From the NCBI RefSeq assembly GCF_014493765.1, contig NZ_JACTVJ010000018.1:62001-126000 (forward strand): a DNA stretch of 64,000 bases, read 5' to 3'. Under the pieces are notes generated by a model. It was not told where the DNA came from. It was given only the letters and a program-made list of their open reading frames with translations, and searched no databases. Shown piece by piece: positions 1 to 9,197 of the stretch. How positions within the stretch are numbered: position 1 is the first letter of the stretch; every line of letters begins with the position of its first letter. The DNA comes from Streptomyces polyasparticus. GTDB lineage: Bacteria; Actinomycetota; Actinomycetes; Streptomycetales; Streptomycetaceae. The translations under genes were made by a program, and so were the position numbers.

Positions 1-23
1 TGTCCACCAGGAAAAACCGCAGG

Positions 24-1607
24 TCAGCCCAGCTTCTGCGCCAGACCCGTGAACTCCGTCCAGGACAGTGCGGGTTGGCGCGCGTCCCACACCCGCTGGG
101 CCGTCGCCCGCAGCGGCAGCCGGATCCCCTCGGCGACCTGGTCCTGGGTCTGCGCGCTCGCGAAGTCGCACCAGACCGCGAAGCGCGCGCCGAGGATCTG
201 GTCCCCGTACGCGGAGGGCACCGGCTTCGAGCCGCGCACCACCAGTGGGTTCCACTCCTTGTAGATCCGCTCACCGGTCGGGTACTTGAAGGTGTTCGGC
301 TCGCCGAGCACGTAGTACAGGTACTCGTCGTTGAGGTTCACCAGCTTGCGGCCTGCCTTCAGGTACTCGACCGGCTCACGGGCCCGCAGCTCCTTGCCCG
401 TCCAGTACTCGACCTCCAGGTCCTTGTCGGCCCGCACCACACCGCCGCGGAACAGCCCGTCGTTCCAGACCTTCGGCTTCTTGTCCGCGGCCCGGACCAC
501 CTTCGCCCGGTCGTTGAGCCAGCCCGTGGTCAGGTCCTGGACCTTGGCGTTCGGCCCGTACTTCTTGCGGGCGAGCGAGGCCAGCTGCGGATACGAGGCC
601 TCGGGGTCGGAGACCATCAGCGCGCGGTACTCGTCGGCGCCCAGATGCCAGTACGTCCCGGGGAAGAGCCCCGCGTACTCACGGAGCAGCTCGTCGACGA
701 TCTTCGCCGACTCCGGCTTGGAGATGTCGATCGCGCCGCGCGAGGCCACGCCCCGTACGTCCCGCAGCTGCAGCGAGGGGTGCGCCGCCATCACCGCGCC
801 CAGGTGCCCCGGGGAGTCGATCTCCGGGATGACCTCGATGTGCAGGCGCCGCGCCAGCTCGATGATCCGCTTCACCTCGGACTTCTTCAGGTGCTGCACC
901 GAGACCACCTCGGGATGCGAGGAGGACTCGATACGGAAGGCCTGGTCGTCGGAGAAGTGCAGCCCCAGCTGGTTGTACTTGAGGTCCGCGAGCTCACGGA
1001 CCCGGTCCTCGATCCAGTCGGCCGTGAAGTGCTTGCGTGCGATGTCCAGCATGAAACCGCGCTGCGGCTTGGCGGGCGCGTCCCGGATCACGCCCTCGGG
1101 CGCGGTGCCGCGCTGACGCACGATCTGCTTCAGGGTCCGCGTGCCGTAGAAGACGCCCGGCTGGCCCGTCGCGGAGATACGGACCCGCTCGTCGCTGACG
1201 CTCATCGTGTACGCCTCGGGGTTCGCCTCCCCCGCGACCAGAGCGAGTTCGATGTCGCCCTTGCCGGGCTCGGCGCCCTCGGCGTACTGAAGGCCGAGCT
1301 CGTCCGCGAGCAGCCGGCCCTCGTCGGCCAGCTGCCCGGCCGCCTCCTCGGGGACGATCACCTGCGCGCCCCGGTCCGGGTGCCAGCCGGGACCGCGCGC
1401 CGCCTCGTGCTCCCGTACGGACGGAATGGTCAGCGGCGCTTTCGAGAGCGGGTAGGCGGGTGCGGACGAGGCCGGTGAACGGTCGTCGGTGCGGTCGCTC
1501 ACGGAGGGGGTGCCGGTGTGCGAGCCCTCCGGCCACAGCGTCACGGTCAGCAATGCGGCGGCCCCCGCCAGGAGTCCGGCCGCGGCGAACATCGGACGAC
1601 GACTCAC
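24..1607 (-). CDS. Secreted beta-N-acetylhexosaminidase (GH20)
   Basis: Family 20 glycoside hydrolase of 527 aa, expected to release terminal N-acetylglucosamine from chitobiose or related oligosaccharides outside the cell. The N-terminus has a basic run and a hydrophobic segment (about residues 8-30: signal peptide or membrane anchor). A GH20 N-terminal alpha/beta domain follows, then the catalytic barrel with the family acid pair in HLGADEY. The GTG start at 1607 is preferred because GGGAGG lies 8 nt upstream on the minus strand; an upstream in-frame GTG at 1631 would put that ribosome site inside the gene. Family and secretion are well supported. The natural substrate is inferred. Confidence 0.9.
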   Translation of the reverse strand: MSRRPMFAAAGLLAGAAALLTVTLWPEGSHTGTPSVSDRTDDRSPASSAPAYPLSKAPLTIPSVREHEAARGPGWHPDRGAQVIVPEEAAGQLADEGRLLADELGLQYAEGAEPGKGDIELALVAGEANPEAYTMSVSDERVRISATGQPGVFYGTRTLKQIVRQRGTAPEGVIRDAPAKPQRGFMLDIARKHFTADWIEDRVRELADLKYNQLGLHFSDDQAFRIESSSHPEVVSVQHLKKSEVKRIIELARRLHIEVIPEIDSPGHLGAVMAAHPSLQLRDVRGVASRGAIDISKPESAKIVDELLREYAGLFPGTYWHLGADEYRALMVSDPEASYPQLASLARKKYGPNAKVQDLTTGWLNDRAKVVRAADKKPKVWNDGLFRGGVVRADKDLEVEYWTGKELRAREPVEYLKAGRKLVNLNDEYLYYVLGEPNTFKYPTGERIYKEWNPLVVRGSKPVPSAYGDQILGARFAVWCDFASAQTQDQVAEGIRLPLRATAQRVWDARQPALSWTEFTGLAQKLG

Positions 1608-1939
1608 CGCCGCACCTCCCGGGGAGAGCACGGGATGGACAAAGATCGCGAAATGGTCGACATCACGTCAGAAACCTCCCATGCGCGATGAACCATTCGC
1701 TCCGAATACGCACCGACCGTCCACCACTCGCTCCCAAACTCTCCCGTCCGGGTGAAATTCGCGCATCCGTCGTACAACTCCCATCAGCTCTCGATAGCGT
1801 GAGCGCACCCCCAGACCTTCACCTGTGCCCACCCATGGCCGCTTCCGAGGAGCGCACGCTGCCTTCGCCCAGCCCGTCCCCCATCGCACCGCCTGCCCTC
1901 GCCATACCGAAACAAGCGCAGACAGGCAGCACCGCCGCC
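1608..1939. other. Divergent intergenic region, hexosaminidase / OHCU decarboxylase
   Basis: This roughly 330-bp stretch carries divergent promoters for the two flanking genes. It holds a partial palindrome around 1652-1667 that only loosely resembles a DasR site. No convincing small gene was seen. The open frame continues upstream of the chosen OHCU decarboxylase start (alternative ATG at 1835), so its right half could be coding. Confidence 0.4.
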
Positions 1940-2416
1940 ATGCACCCGGGGCTCGATCACTTCAACGCCGCGCCGCCCGACGAGGCCCGCGCGTTCCTGC
2001 TCGACTGCTGTGCGAGCGAGCGATGGGCGCAGCGCGTCGCCGAGCACCGTCCCTACCCGGACCTGGACGCGCTGCTCGCCGCGGCCGACGAGGCGGGATA
2101 CGACCTGGGGCCCGCGGATCTGGACGAGGCGCTCGCCGCCGAGGAGAGCGAATACGCCGGCTCCGGCGACACCCCGCAGTCCGCACTCACCGCGCTGCGC
2201 GCCGCGCACGCCGCGTACGAGGCGAAGTTCGGCCATGCCTTCCTGCTCAGCCTCGACGCGTTCCACGACGACGAGCATCTCGACCAGGTCCTCGCGGGCC
2301 TGCGCACCCGTCTGACGAACGACCCGGACGAGGAGCGGAGCGTCGCCGCCGAGCAGCTGCGCCGGCTCGCGCGGGAACGGATCACGGATGCGCTGTACGT
2401 ACTGACGTATGCGTAA
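1940..2416 (+). CDS. 2-oxo-4-hydroxy-4-carboxy-5-ureidoimidazoline (OHCU) decarboxylase
   Basis: Uricase-pathway decarboxylase family (158 aa) that turns OHCU into S-allantoin in the cytosol. Family features are the opening GLDHFNAAPPDEA, the CCAS motif, AEHRPYPD carrying the conserved His, and KFGHAFLL near the end. The usual S/EQ segment in the middle is replaced by DTPQSA, so activity is likely but not certain. I start at ATG 1940, where family similarity begins. An in-frame ATG at 1835 would add about 35 Pro/Ser-rich residues of no clear family character. No other urate-degradation gene is adjacent. Confidence 0.8.
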   Translation: MHPGLDHFNAAPPDEARAFLLDCCASERWAQRVAEHRPYPDLDALLAAADEAGYDLGPADLDEALAAEESEYAGSGDTPQSALTALRAAHAAYEAKFGHAFLLSLDAFHDDEHLDQVLAGLRTRLTNDPDEERSVAAEQLRRLARERITDALYVLTYA

Positions 2417-2598
2417 AACTCCCGAATCCGACCCGCCTGATAGCCCGTACGTGCCTGTTTGATCACACCTATCGACCCGGCGCGGGCATGCCGACATCTG
2501 GTCGATACGATGACGAGCGGCCGGTGGACCGTACCCGGCCGGGTCTGACCGACACAGAAGCCGGCCGACCCCACACCCCGCTCCCGGAGGGTTCTTCC

Positions 2599-2979
2599 GT
2601 GCCGGCTGGAACGCTGTACCGCGGCCGGGAAGGAATGTGGTCCTGGGTGGCTCATCGAGTCACCGGCGTCCTCATCTTCTTCTTCCTGTTCGTACACGTC
2701 CTCGACACCGCTCTCGTCCGCGTCTCCCCCGAGGCGTATGACGATGTCGTGGCCACCTACAAGACGCCGCTCGTCGCGTGCCTGGAGTACGGCCTCGTCG
2801 CCGCCATCCTGTTCCACGCGCTCAACGGGCTGCGCATCGTCGCCGTCGACTTCTGGTCGAAGGGCCCGCGCTACCAGAAGCAGATGCTCTGGTCCGTCGT
2901 CGGCATCTGGGTGGTGCTGATGGTCGGCGCCATCTACCCGGTGCTCGGCCACGCCGCTCGTGAACTGTTCGGGAGCTGA
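2599..2979 (+). CDS. sdhC: Succinate dehydrogenase cytochrome b556 subunit SdhC
   Basis: First gene of sdhCDAB, encoding a 126-aa membrane anchor of complex II that binds heme b and quinone together with SdhD. Three membrane spans are visible (about residues 20-40, 56-78 and 94-116). The first carries the SdhC-type HRVTGV and the heme-ligand candidate in FVHVLD. The GTG start is supported by GGAGG 8 nt upstream. The next gene begins 8 nt after the stop, so the four genes form one transcriptional unit. The length matches short actinobacterial SdhC proteins. Confidence 0.93.
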   Translation: MPAGTLYRGREGMWSWVAHRVTGVLIFFFLFVHVLDTALVRVSPEAYDDVVATYKTPLVACLEYGLVAAILFHALNGLRIVAVDFWSKGPRYQKQMLWSVVGIWVVLMVGAIYPVLGHAARELFGS

Positions 2980-2987
2980 GGCCTCAC

Positions 2988-3470
2988 ATGTCCGCTGAAA
3001 CCACCTCCGCGTCCGGCATCGGCGATGTCGAAGGCGTGTCCCTCTACGACGTGGACCACCCCGCCCCCGTCATCGAGGCACCGCGCAAGCGCACCAAGAA
3101 GACCCCGAAGGCCACGCGCGGCAACTTCGAGATGTACGGCTGGCTCTTCATGCGCCTGTCCGGCATCGTCCTGGTCGTCCTGGTCCTCGGCCACCTGCTG
3201 ATCCAGCTGGTGCTCGACGGCGGCGTGTCCAAGATCGGCTTCGCCTTCGTGGCCGGCCGCTGGGCCTCGCCGTTCTGGCAGGCGTGGGATCTGATCATGC
3301 TGTGGCTGGCAATGCTGCACGGCGCCAACGGCCTGCGCACGATCATCAACGACTACGCCGAGCGGGACAACACGCGCTTCTGGCTGAAGATGCTCCTGTA
3401 CACCGCCACGGTGTTCACCGTCCTTCTGGGCACGCTGGTGATCTTCACCTTCGACCCGAACATCCGCTAG
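2988..3470 (+). CDS. sdhD: Succinate dehydrogenase hydrophobic membrane anchor SdhD
   Basis: Second membrane subunit of succinate dehydrogenase (160 aa). A hydrophilic N-terminal tail of about 45 residues is followed by three predicted membrane helices. The first contains MRLSGIVLVVLVLGHL with a conserved His, and a later one has AMLHGANGLRTI. The long polar tail is typical of actinobacterial SdhD. It lies between sdhC (8-nt gap) and sdhA (17-nt gap), which fixes its identity. Sequence alone does not show which subunit supplies each heme ligand. Confidence 0.92.
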   Translation: MSAETTSASGIGDVEGVSLYDVDHPAPVIEAPRKRTKKTPKATRGNFEMYGWLFMRLSGIVLVVLVLGHLLIQLVLDGGVSKIGFAFVAGRWASPFWQAWDLIMLWLAMLHGANGLRTIINDYAERDNTRFWLKMLLYTATVFTVLLGTLVIFTFDPNIR

Positions 3471-3487
3471 GCCCGGGGTTACGACTC

Positions 3488-5242
3488 ATGAAGATCCACA
3501 AGTACGACACCGTCATCGTCGGCGCCGGCGGCGCCGGCATGCGCGCGGCCATCGAGGCCACCAAGCGCAGCCGTACCGCCGTGCTCACCAAGCTCTACCC
3601 CACTCGTTCCCACACCGGTGCGGCGCAGGGCGGCATGGCCGCCGCGCTCGCCAACGTGGAGGAGGACAACTGGGAGTGGCACACCTTCGACACGATCAAG
3701 GGCGGCGACTACCTGGTCGACCAGGACGCCGCCGAGATCCTGGCGAAGGAGGCCATCGACGCGGTCCTCGACCTGGAGAAGATGGGCCTGCCGTTCGGCC
3801 GTACCCAGGACGGGACGATCGACCAGCGCCGCTTCGGCGGTCACAGCCGTAACCACGGCGAGGCCCCGGTCCGCCGTGCCTGCTACTCGGGCGACCGCAC
3901 CGGCCACATGATCCTGCAGACGCTCTACCAGAACTGCATCAAGGAGGGCGTGGAGTTCTTCAACGAGTTCTACGTCCTCGACCAGCTCATCGTGGAAGAG
4001 GACGGCGTCAAGAAGAGCGCCGGCGTCGTCGCGTACGAGCTGGCCACCGGCGAGATCCACGTCTTCCAGGCGAAGGCCGTGATCTACGCGTCCGGCGGCA
4101 CCGGCAAGTTCTTCAAGGTGACCTCCAACGCACACACCCTCACCGGTGACGGCCAGGCGGCCTGCTACCGGCGCGGACTGCCGCTGGAGGACATGGAGTT
4201 CTTCCAGTTCCACCCGACCGGCATCTGGCGCATGGGCATCCTCCTCACCGAGGGTGCGCGCGGCGAGGGCGGCATCCTTCGCAACAAGGACGGCGAGCGC
4301 TTCATGGAGAAGTACGCGCCGGTCATGAAGGACCTCGCGTCGCGTGACGTCGTCTCGCGCTCCATCTACACGGAGATCCGCGAAGGCCGCGGCTGCGGTC
4401 CCGAGGGCGACCACGTCTACCTCGACCTGACCCACCTGCCGCCGGAGCAGCTGGACGCGAAGCTCCCGGACATCACCGAGTTCGCGCGTACGTACCTCGG
4501 TATCGAGCCGTACACGGACCCGATCCCGATCCAGCCCACCGCGCACTACGCGATGGGCGGCATCCCGACCAACGTCCAGGGTGAGGTCCTCGCGGACAAC
4601 ACCACGGTCGTTCCCGGTCTGTACGCCGCCGGCGAAGTCGCCTGCGTGTCGGTGCACGGCGCCAACCGCCTGGGCACCAACTCGCTGCTCGACATCAACG
4701 TCTTCGGCAAGCGCTCCGGCATCGCCGCCGCCGAGTACTCCGCCAAGGCCGATTACGTCGAGCTGCCGGAGAACCCGGCCGAGACGGTGATCGAGCAGGT
4801 CGAGCGCCTGCGCAACTCCACCGGCAACGAGCGCGTGGCGGACATCCGCAAGGAGCTCCAGGAGACGATGGACGCCAACGTGATGGTGTTCCGTACGGAG
4901 CAGACCATCAAGTCGGCCGTCGAGAAGATCGCCGAACTGCGCGCCCGCTACAAGAACGTGTCGATCCAGGACAAGGGCAAGCGCTTCAACACCGACCTCC
5001 TGGAGGCCATCGAGCTGGGCAACCTGCTCGACCTGGCCGAGGTCATGGCGGTCTCCGCGCTCGCGCGCAAGGAGTCCCGCGGCGGTCACTACCGCGAGGA
5101 CTACCCGAACCGCGACGACGTCAACTTCATGCGCCACACCATGGCGTACCGCGAGGTCGGCGACGACGGCTCCGATTCCGTCCGCCTCGACTACAAGCCG
5201 GTCGTCACGACCCGCTACCAGCCGATGGAGCGTAAGTACTGA
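3488..5242 (+). CDS. sdhA: Succinate dehydrogenase flavoprotein subunit SdhA
   Basis: Catalytic flavoprotein of complex II (584 aa), oxidising succinate to fumarate in the TCA cycle on the cytoplasmic membrane face. Visible features are the N-terminal dinucleotide fold VIVGAGGAGMRAA; SHTGAAQGG, whose His normally binds FAD covalently; the capping-domain catalytic segment GGHSRNHGEAPVRR; and HYAMGGIPTN near the flavin. The ATG start at 3488 matches the start of the family fold. Its TGA overlaps the sdhB ATG by one base, giving translational coupling. All key family residues appear present. Confidence 0.97.
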   Translation: MKIHKYDTVIVGAGGAGMRAAIEATKRSRTAVLTKLYPTRSHTGAAQGGMAAALANVEEDNWEWHTFDTIKGGDYLVDQDAAEILAKEAIDAVLDLEKMGLPFGRTQDGTIDQRRFGGHSRNHGEAPVRRACYSGDRTGHMILQTLYQNCIKEGVEFFNEFYVLDQLIVEEDGVKKSAGVVAYELATGEIHVFQAKAVIYASGGTGKFFKVTSNAHTLTGDGQAACYRRGLPLEDMEFFQFHPTGIWRMGILLTEGARGEGGILRNKDGERFMEKYAPVMKDLASRDVVSRSIYTEIREGRGCGPEGDHVYLDLTHLPPEQLDAKLPDITEFARTYLGIEPYTDPIPIQPTAHYAMGGIPTNVQGEVLADNTTVVPGLYAAGEVACVSVHGANRLGTNSLLDINVFGKRSGIAAAEYSAKADYVELPENPAETVIEQVERLRNSTGNERVADIRKELQETMDANVMVFRTEQTIKSAVEKIAELRARYKNVSIQDKGKRFNTDLLEAIELGNLLDLAEVMAVSALARKESRGGHYREDYPNRDDVNFMRHTMAYREVGDDGSDSVRLDYKPVVTTRYQPMERKY

Positions 5243-6000
5243 TGGCAACTCCCGTACTGGACAAGGTCGAGGCCGAGTCCGCAGCGTCGCCGTACATCAC
5301 GGTCACCTTCCGTGTCCGCCGCTTCAACCCCGAGATCTCGGACGAGGCGAGCTGGGAGGACTTCCGGATCGACATCGATCCGAAGGAGCGTGTGCTCGAC
5401 GGTCTGCACAAGATCAAGTGGGACCTCGACGGCTCGCTGACCTTCCGCCGCTCGTGCGCGCACGGCATCTGCGGTTCGGACGCGATGCGGATCAACGGCA
5501 AGAACCGCCTGGCGTGCAAGACGCTGATCAAGGACATCAACCCCGAGAAGCCGATCACGATCGAGCCCATCAAGGGCCTGACCGTGCTCAAGGACCTCGT
5601 GGTCGACATGGAGCCGTTCTTCCAGGCGTACCGCGACGTCATGCCGTTCCTCATCACCGAGGGCAACGAGCCGACGCGTGAGCGTCTGCAGTCCCCCGAG
5701 GACCGCGAGCGCTTCGACGACACGACCAAGTGCATCCTGTGCGCCGCGTGCACGTCCTCGTGCCCGGTGTTCTGGAACGACGGGCAGTACTTCGGCCCGG
5801 CGGCGATCGTCAACGCGCACCGCTTCATCTTCGACTCGCGCGACGAGGCCGGTGAGCAGCGCCTGGAGATCCTCAACGACCGTGACGGCGTGTGGCGTTG
5901 CCGCACCACGTTCAACTGCACGGACGCCTGCCCGCGTGGCATCGAGGTCACCAAGGCGATCCAGGAAGTGAAGCGCGCGCTGATCACGCGTCGCTTCTGA
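5242..6000 (+). CDS. sdhB: Succinate dehydrogenase iron-sulfur subunit SdhB
   Basis: Electron-transfer subunit of complex II (252 aa) carrying three Fe-S clusters. The [2Fe-2S] ligands are Cys72, Cys77, Asp80 and Cys92; Asp as third ligand also occurs in other SdhB proteins. The [4Fe-4S] motif is CILCAACTSSCP, and the C-terminal cysteines in FNCTDACPRGIEV complete the [3Fe-4S] site. It is translationally coupled to sdhA by a one-base overlap and followed by a strong terminator at 6061, so it is the last operon gene. Confidence 0.97.
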   Translation: MATPVLDKVEAESAASPYITVTFRVRRFNPEISDEASWEDFRIDIDPKERVLDGLHKIKWDLDGSLTFRRSCAHGICGSDAMRINGKNRLACKTLIKDINPEKPITIEPIKGLTVLKDLVVDMEPFFQAYRDVMPFLITEGNEPTRERLQSPEDRERFDDTTKCILCAACTSSCPVFWNDGQYFGPAAIVNAHRFIFDSRDEAGEQRLEILNDRDGVWRCRTTFNCTDACPRGIEVTKAIQEVKRALITRRF

Positions 6001-6060
6001 GGTTTCTTCCTGTACGTGCTTGCTGCGCGTGCTTGCCGTACGTGCTTGCCGTACGTGGGC

Positions 6061-6096
6061 GAGGGCCCCGTTTCCCGTTCGGGAGACGGGGCCCTC
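6061..6096 (+). terminator. Terminator of the sdh operon
   Basis: A 16-bp stem with one mismatch (gagggccccgtttccc / gggagacggggccctc) encloses a 4-base loop, 60 bp after the sdhB stop. There is no long T-run, which is usual for GC-rich actinomycete terminators. Confidence 0.8.
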
Positions 6097-6150
6097 GTCG
6101 CGTATGACACGATCTGAGGCAGGCCTGAGACCGAGGGAGAGCCGGGGGAC

Positions 6151-6636
6151 ATGAGCGATCCGAATCCGTACCAGGACGAGCCGTACAAGTGGGGCCCCGC
6201 GCAGCAGCAGCCGCCGACGCCCGGATACGGCTATCCCGCCCCGGGGTCCGGCGGGGCGCCGACGCCGGGACCGATCCAGCCCGCGGGCGGCGGTGCGCCG
6301 CTGATGTCCATCGGCGACATCACCGTCACCGGCGACAGCATCATCACGCCGGCCGGAACGCTGCCGCTGCGCGGTGCGGTGTGGACCGCCACCGACATGT
6401 CCCGTACGGAGGAGAAGATCCCGACGCACGCGATCGTGCTCGCGGTCGTCTTCTTCGTCTTCTGTCTGCTCGGGCTGCTGTTCCTCCTGATGAAGGAGAA
6501 GACCACCACCGGCTTCGTGCAGGTGACGGTGACCAGCGGCGGCCGGCATCACTCGACGATGATCCCGGCGGCGGGGCCCGAGACGTTCCCGTGGGTGATG
6601 GGGCAGATCAACTACGCGCGCTCGCTGAGCATCTGA
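6151..6636 (+). CDS. Small membrane protein with Pro/Gly/Tyr-rich N-terminus
   Basis: Protein of 161 aa and unknown function. The first 50 residues are Pro/Gln/Gly/Tyr-rich and probably disordered. A short beta-rich segment (GDITVTGDSIITPAGTLPL) follows, then one or two membrane helices around residues 92-115 (IVLAVVFFVFCLLGLLFLL) and a polar C-terminal domain. The layout suggests a single-pass membrane protein of a widespread streptomycete type. It stands alone between the sdh terminator and a VOC gene. GGGAGAGCC upstream could serve as the ribosome site. Confidence 0.75.
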   Translation: MSDPNPYQDEPYKWGPAQQQPPTPGYGYPAPGSGGAPTPGPIQPAGGGAPLMSIGDITVTGDSIITPAGTLPLRGAVWTATDMSRTEEKIPTHAIVLAVVFFVFCLLGLLFLLMKEKTTTGFVQVTVTSGGRHHSTMIPAAGPETFPWVMGQINYARSLSI

Positions 6637-6651
6637 GCGCCCGGCGCCCTG

Positions 6652-6706
6652 CCTCGCGCGTCCCGGGCTCGCGCGTCCCTGGTTCGCGCGTCCCGGGATA
6701 CGGGAC
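6652..6706. repeat. Three short tandem copies of a 15-bp GC-rich unit
   Basis: The sequence tcgcgcgtcccgggc recurs three times with small changes between the membrane-protein gene and the VOC gene. It does not code for anything recognisable. Confidence 0.6.
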
Positions 6707-6728
6707 CCCGCGGGTCTAATCTGACGAC

Positions 6729-7121
6729 ATGTCACTCGATCTGCTCGGCTTCGACAATGTGCTCTTCCCCGTGGGGGACCTCGGCGAGGCCGTGGACTTC
6801 TACGAGCGGGCCGGGTTTCCGCTCTCCTTCCGGCTGGACGAGGCCGGGATCGCCGGGCTCAAGGTGGGCGAGGAGACGCCCGGGCTGCTGCTCCGCCAGG
6901 AGGACGGCCTCGCGCACCGGCCGGCCGGCGACTGGTCGGCGCGAGTGTGGCTGGAGGTCCCCGACGCCCGCAAGGCCGCGCTGGAACTGACCTCGGCGGG
7001 CCTCGTGCCGGAGCCCCCGTTCTCTGTGTCGACGGGGTGGACGGTGGAGCTGGCCGATCCCTGGGGGAACGTCGTGGGGTTCACGGACTACTCGAAGCGG
7101 CCGGGGTTGGGACGGGTCTGA
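6729..7121 (+). CDS. VOC-superfamily (glyoxalase/bleomycin-resistance fold) protein
   Basis: Single-domain VOC protein of 130 aa. The beta-alpha-beta-beta-beta modules are recognisable from FDNVLFPVGDLGEAVDFYERAG at the N-terminus and the C-terminal signature VELADPWGNVVGFTDY. This fold binds a metal and is shared by glyoxalase I, extradiol dioxygenases and drug-binding proteins, so the substrate cannot be named. Its stop lies 6 bp from the end of the convergent PQQ-propeller gene, leaving almost no terminator space. Confidence 0.8.
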   Translation: MSLDLLGFDNVLFPVGDLGEAVDFYERAGFPLSFRLDEAGIAGLKVGEETPGLLLRQEDGLAHRPAGDWSARVWLEVPDARKAALELTSAGLVPEPPFSVSTGWTVELADPWGNVVGFTDYSKRPGLGRV

Positions 7122-7127
7122 GCCACG

Positions 7128-9080
7128 TCAGGGCCGCAGGGCCCGTACCGTCGTGGACGTCCGTCCGCAGACCGCGAGCACCGTGCCCGAAGCCCGGTCG
7201 CGCCACAGGGTTCCCGTGCCCGGACACGGCACCTGTGGCGCCTTGAGGTCGCCCTGCTCCACGAGCCGAGTCCGGCTCCGTGTCTCCGCGAACTCCTGAC
7301 GCAGCAGGCCGATACGGCCCGCGTCGGTCAGCACGAGGAAGTACGCCTCCCTGTAGATGTCGACCTGCGGCGGTGTGAACGCGACGATCGACGACGCCGT
7401 CTCTCCTTTCCGCAGCCGGTACAGGTCGTGCCCCTTCCGTTCATCGCGGCCGATCAGCCGGATCCCGTCGGGCGCGGGCAGCAGGAGCACCGCGTTCAGC
7501 CCGGACACGATCCCCGGCCGGCCCGGTGGCACCGCCGAGGTCGAGGGCACCACCGGGGCCGAGGTCCATGTCACCGGAGCCGTACGCCCGTACTCCAGGC
7601 CGATGTCGCCCACCCACGTACGGCCGCTGCCGCACTCGTCCTCGACGGTCAGCACGCGGCGGTGCGTGACGTCCAGGCTTGTCGCCGTCCAGCCCTCCAC
7701 GCAGGCCCGCGGCGGCGGAACGGTCAACTCGATCCGCCTGCCCGCCAGGAGCGGGGGCAGGTCGAGGCTGCTGTCCGCGCGGGGCGGCTCCGCCAGGTCC
7801 AGCACGCTGAACTGCCCTTCGGCGCAGCCCGAGATGACCAGCGTGCCCGGATCACCCGGGCTGCCCTGGTGCACGAGATAGCGGCAGTACGAGTCCCGCT
7901 CGGCCACGCGCCCGACGATCGCGGCATCCTTGCGGTCCACGGCGAGCACACCGGAGCCGGGGCTGCCCACATAGGCGAGTTGGGCCGCGGGCAGTGTGAC
8001 GACCTGGGGCGGATGGTCGCCCTGGGCCGCGGAGGTGATGAACCGCCACCGGTCGGGCTGCCCGAGCATCCCGGTCCCGGGCAGCTCCGAACGGCCGCGC
8101 ACCGACCCGTCGTACGAGTCGAGCACCGTCAGCCACACCCCGTGGATGACCAGGACCGCACAGCCCTCGCTGACGGCCACCTGCTGCACGCCGCCGGGGT
8201 CCCGTACGGTGAAGCGCCAGCGTGACCGTCCCGTCGCGGCGTCCAGACCGAAGACGGCCGAGCCGGGGCTCGCCGACTCGACGCTGACCAAGGTGCCCCG
8301 AATGCCCGCCGCATCACCGGTGCCATACGTCTCCCGGTCCGCGTCCCGTCGGCCGTCGCCGCAGACGCTCAGGCCCACCGGGTTGGGGAAGGTTCGGTGC
8401 CAGGCCTCGCGGGCCAGGGTGCGCGGCAGGTCGGCGTCCTCCTCCGCGGCGCCCTTGTCCCGCTCCGCGTCCGGCACCGGCTGGGACTCGGTATGTGGCG
8501 GCTTCGGCCCGTACTCGGTGCGCCGTTCGTACGCGAACAGGAACGCCCCCGTGCCCAGGAGCCCGCCGAGCAGGGCGCCCACAAGCGCCAGCACGCCGAG
8601 CCGCCGGGCGCGGCGGCGCAGGGCGCGGCCCGAGCGGAGCGGCGCCGTGTCCAGGCCGAGCCAGGGATCGGTGCGCTTGACGAGCGGGAGGCACAGGAGC
8701 GTCGCCGCCGTGCAGCACAGACCGGCGGCGAGCGGGGCCGTGTCGCGGCCCGAGGGGTCGTCGCTCAGATACTCGCCGAACCCGGAGATCGCGCCGAGCG
8801 CCGCCAAGAGGGCGGCCACCACGGCCGCGTTCGGCGAGGCGAGCCCCCAGGCGAGGACCGCGACGGCCGCCGCGGCGAAGACGCGCACCATCCAGTGGGC
8901 CGTGCCGAACGCCAAGGCCCAGTCGTCCGGCACGGGCACCACCACGGCAAGGAGCGCGAGCGCCGCCACGGCGCCCGGGAGCAGGGCCGCCGACGGCGGG
9001 GCGGACGGGCGCGGGCGGCCGACCAGGTCGCGTGGCGCCACGTGCACGATGTGCGGCCTGCCAGGCCGGTCGGATCCCAT
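7128..9080 (-). CDS. Membrane-anchored PQQ-type beta-propeller protein
   Basis: Protein of 650 aa. Several hydrophobic helices lie in the first 200 residues (about 30-50, 58-78, 80-100, 120-140 and 165-190). A large domain follows with blade-like repeats such as VFGLDAATGRSRWRF and VLDSYDGSVRGRSEL, typical of PQQ-like/quinoprotein propellers. The blades probably face the outside and serve as a binding platform, since no quinoprotein catalytic residues are evident. It is transcribed alone, convergent with the VOC gene. The function is unknown. Confidence 0.78.
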   Translation of the reverse strand: MGSDRPGRPHIVHVAPRDLVGRPRPSAPPSAALLPGAVAALALLAVVVPVPDDWALAFGTAHWMVRVFAAAAVAVLAWGLASPNAAVVAALLAALGAISGFGEYLSDDPSGRDTAPLAAGLCCTAATLLCLPLVKRTDPWLGLDTAPLRSGRALRRRARRLGVLALVGALLGGLLGTGAFLFAYERRTEYGPKPPHTESQPVPDAERDKGAAEEDADLPRTLAREAWHRTFPNPVGLSVCGDGRRDADRETYGTGDAAGIRGTLVSVESASPGSAVFGLDAATGRSRWRFTVRDPGGVQQVAVSEGCAVLVIHGVWLTVLDSYDGSVRGRSELPGTGMLGQPDRWRFITSAAQGDHPPQVVTLPAAQLAYVGSPGSGVLAVDRKDAAIVGRVAERDSYCRYLVHQGSPGDPGTLVISGCAEGQFSVLDLAEPPRADSSLDLPPLLAGRRIELTVPPPRACVEGWTATSLDVTHRRVLTVEDECGSGRTWVGDIGLEYGRTAPVTWTSAPVVPSTSAVPPGRPGIVSGLNAVLLLPAPDGIRLIGRDERKGHDLYRLRKGETASSIVAFTPPQVDIYREAYFLVLTDAGRIGLLRQEFAETRSRTRLVEQGDLKAPQVPCPGTGTLWRDRASGTVLAVCGRTSTTVRALRP

Positions 9081-9197
9081 CCGCTGCCGCCTCCCCCGCT
9101 AGGGCTTCTCAGATCCCTTGCCCGGGACGCGTGTTGACGGCAGAGGGGTTCCTTCCGGTCTCCCCGCAGCCAGGCTCCCTTTGGCGCCACCCCGACC

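Noticed and set aside
1652-1667. DasR-like site upstream of the hexosaminidase
   Set aside because: Only the first half (TGGTC) matches the consensus; the second half is poor, so I do not call it.
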